From Saprospiraceae bacterium (GTDB lineage: Bacteria > Bacteroidota > Bacteroidia > Chitinophagales > Saprospiraceae), in NCBI GenBank assembly GCA_019638455.1, contig JAHBTU010000003.1, positions 124,001-188,000 on the forward strand: a DNA stretch of 64,000 nt, written 5' to 3'. This document shows, in pieces, positions 62,950-64,000 of the stretch (position 1 is the first letter of the stretch; the number at the start of each line of letters is the position of its first letter). The notes below the pieces were generated by a model. It did no database searches, was not told the DNA's origin, and saw nothing but the letters and a program-made list of their open reading frames with translations. The translations under genes and the position numbers were made by a program.

Positions 62950-63393
62950 ATGAGAGTAGTATTGATTTTCATAGTGCTTTTTATGTATTGCTGCAAGCAA
63001 TCAAAAGCAGCCTTTCAAGCCGTTACCCCTCTTGAAAGAAGTAATGAGTGTGAATCCCTTTATCAATATTTTAAAGCAAACTGGGTAAAACATGAGAGCG
63101 GGTTTTATGGATTTCAAGGAGATTCTGTAGAGATGAAGCAAATATTTCCCGTGTTTAACAAATTAAGAAATAGGTGCTTTGTGGGTTTTACCCGGAAAGA
63201 AATGTATAGCTTATTGGGCGAACCAAGTCTTGCATATGTATCAAACGACAGTTTGGCGAGAGTTGAATATCATTTCAATGAGAATTGCAGAAAAATAGAG
63301 AGTGGCTGCCTTAGAATCAAAATTCGGATTGACCCTAGGGCAGACACAGTTTTCCGTGTTTTACCTCTTATTACTGAGCGGGTTGATTACTAA
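62950..63393 (+). CDS. Small lipoprotein-like protein in the atp operon
   Basis: This 147-aa protein starts MRVVLIFIVLFMYCCKQSKA, a short hydrophobic signal with two adjacent Cys at a lipobox-like position. The domain contains KRNxC-like Cys residues (FNKLRNRCFVGFTRKEMYSLLGEPSLAYVSNDSLARVEYHF). No family is recognised. It is four bases after the metalloprotease gene and shares its AT-rich composition, so the two probably arrived together. Confidence 0.7.
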   Translation: MRVVLIFIVLFMYCCKQSKAAFQAVTPLERSNECESLYQYFKANWVKHESGFYGFQGDSVEMKQIFPVFNKLRNRCFVGFTRKEMYSLLGEPSLAYVSNDSLARVEYHFNENCRKIESGCLRIKIRIDPRADTVFRVLPLITERVDY

Positions 63394-63432
63394 ACTAAAC
63401 TCAAAATGCCTAACAAATAACTTAAGCAAAAA

Positions 63433-64000
63433 ATGGCAGGAGGACTCAAAGAAGTACGCGAACGAATCAAGTCGGTTATCAACACGCAGCAAATTACGAA
63501 AGCCATGAAAATGGTGTCGGCTGCGAAGTTGCGCAAGGCGCAAAACGCCATCGTGCAGGTGCGTCCCTACGCTGACCGCTTGAACCGGATGCTCTCCAAC
63601 ATACTTTCCAACCTCGACGGCGACGCTTCCACGAGTTTCGGGAAAGCCCGCGAGGTGAAAAACACCCTCGTCGTCGTGATGACCTCTAATCGCGGTCTAT
63701 GCGGAGCGTTTAACACGAACATTTGCAAAGAAGCGTCGGCGCTCATTTCGGAAAAATACGGCAAGCAGCGCCGCGATGGCAACGTGACGGTTTTGTTCAT
63801 CGGCAAAAAAGGTTACGACTGGTTCCGTCGCCGTTTCCGCGATTTGAACCTCGTGGCCGACTACATTCCGGTGTACGACAACCCGGCTTATGAAAACGTG
63901 AGCGCCGTCGCCCGCAAACTGATGGACGAGTTTTCCTCCGGCAAATACGACGCGGTGGACGTGGTGTACGGCCGTTTCAAAAATGCCGCCACGACTTTCC
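63433..64000 (+). CDS. atpG: F0F1 ATP synthase gamma subunit (partial)
   Basis: The frame begins MAGGLKEVRERIKSVINTQQ and reads through TKAMKMVSAAKLRKAQ and VMTSNRGLCGAFN, the gamma-subunit signatures, to the right edge without a stop, giving about 189 residues. Gamma is the rotor shaft of F1. It lies 40 bases after the small lipoprotein-like gene. Its GC-rich composition matches atpA, not the two genes between them. Confidence 0.95.
   Translation, partial: MAGGLKEVRERIKSVINTQQITKAMKMVSAAKLRKAQNAIVQVRPYADRLNRMLSNILSNLDGDASTSFGKAREVKNTLVVVMTSNRGLCGAFNTNICKEASALISEKYGKQRRDGNVTVLFIGKKGYDWFRRRFRDLNLVADYIPVYDNPAYENVSAVARKLMDEFSSGKYDAVDVVYGRFKNAATTF

Overview
The window comes from a member of the Bacteroidota, most likely a Saprospiraceae-like or related environmental lineage (inference). 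The evidence is: (i) several -7 promoter elements of the Bacteroidota form TAnnTTTG; (ii) start codons preceded by A/C-rich leaders without a Shine-Dalgarno sequence; (iii) at least four large secreted proteins with type IX secretion (T9SS) C-terminal sorting domains, including SprB-like and HYR/dockerin-like repeats; (iv) futalosine-pathway MqnD; (v) an atpBEFHA-atpG cluster with no atpD/atpC following inside the window.

Layout. 1-170: tail of an unidentified gene. 178-17.9 kb: the complete S10-spc-alpha ribosomal supercluster, all on the plus strand (rpsJ-rplCDWB-rpsS-rplV-rpsC-rplP-rpmC-rpsQ-rplNXE-rpsN-rpsH-rplFR-rpsE-rpmD-rplO-secY-map-infA-rpmJ-rpsMKD-rpoA-rplQ), from a recognisable promoter to a strong bidirectional terminator. 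17.9-26.3 kb: minus-strand genes, namely a T9SS dockerin/cohesin-like protein, a small lipoprotein, a histidine kinase, and a four-gene membrane/coiled-coil operon (coiled-coil protein, 65-aa membrane protein, membrane-anchored PspA-like coiled coil, and a substrate-binding domain fused to OmpA). 26.5-43.2 kb: mixed housekeeping and surface genes (glycosyltransferases, M28 peptidase, SerA, RluA-type pseudouridine synthase, MqnD, Skp/OmpH, MFS transporter, MgtA-type ATPase, seven-repeat SprB-like protein). 43.2-48.9 kb: an accessory stretch with a DUF234-type ATPase, an IS4-type insertion sequence sitting inside a lipoprotein gene, an outer-membrane barrel, a Uma2-like protein and a small gene broken by a mobile hairpin. 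49-54.3 kb: a T9SS beta-propeller-like protein, PruA and a patatin. 55.2-64 kb: the F0F1 ATP synthase operon, interrupted between atpA and atpG by two AT-rich genes (a T9SS metalloprotease-like protein and a small lipoprotein-like protein).

The most unusual structure lies between the genes. Many spacers in the ribosomal and ATP synthase operons are imperfect inverted repeats built of short, spacer-specific words; the A/C-rich arm normally ends just before the next start codon. One hairpin of similar style (48583-48715) can be shown from the sequence to have inserted into a gene: it has near-perfect terminal inverted repeats, an 8-bp target duplication, and its removal restores a 94-aa reading frame. 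Two other short repeat families occur as pairs (29718-29885 with 35997-36158; 30795-30974 with 54501-54681). No rRNA, tRNA or CRISPR array was seen.
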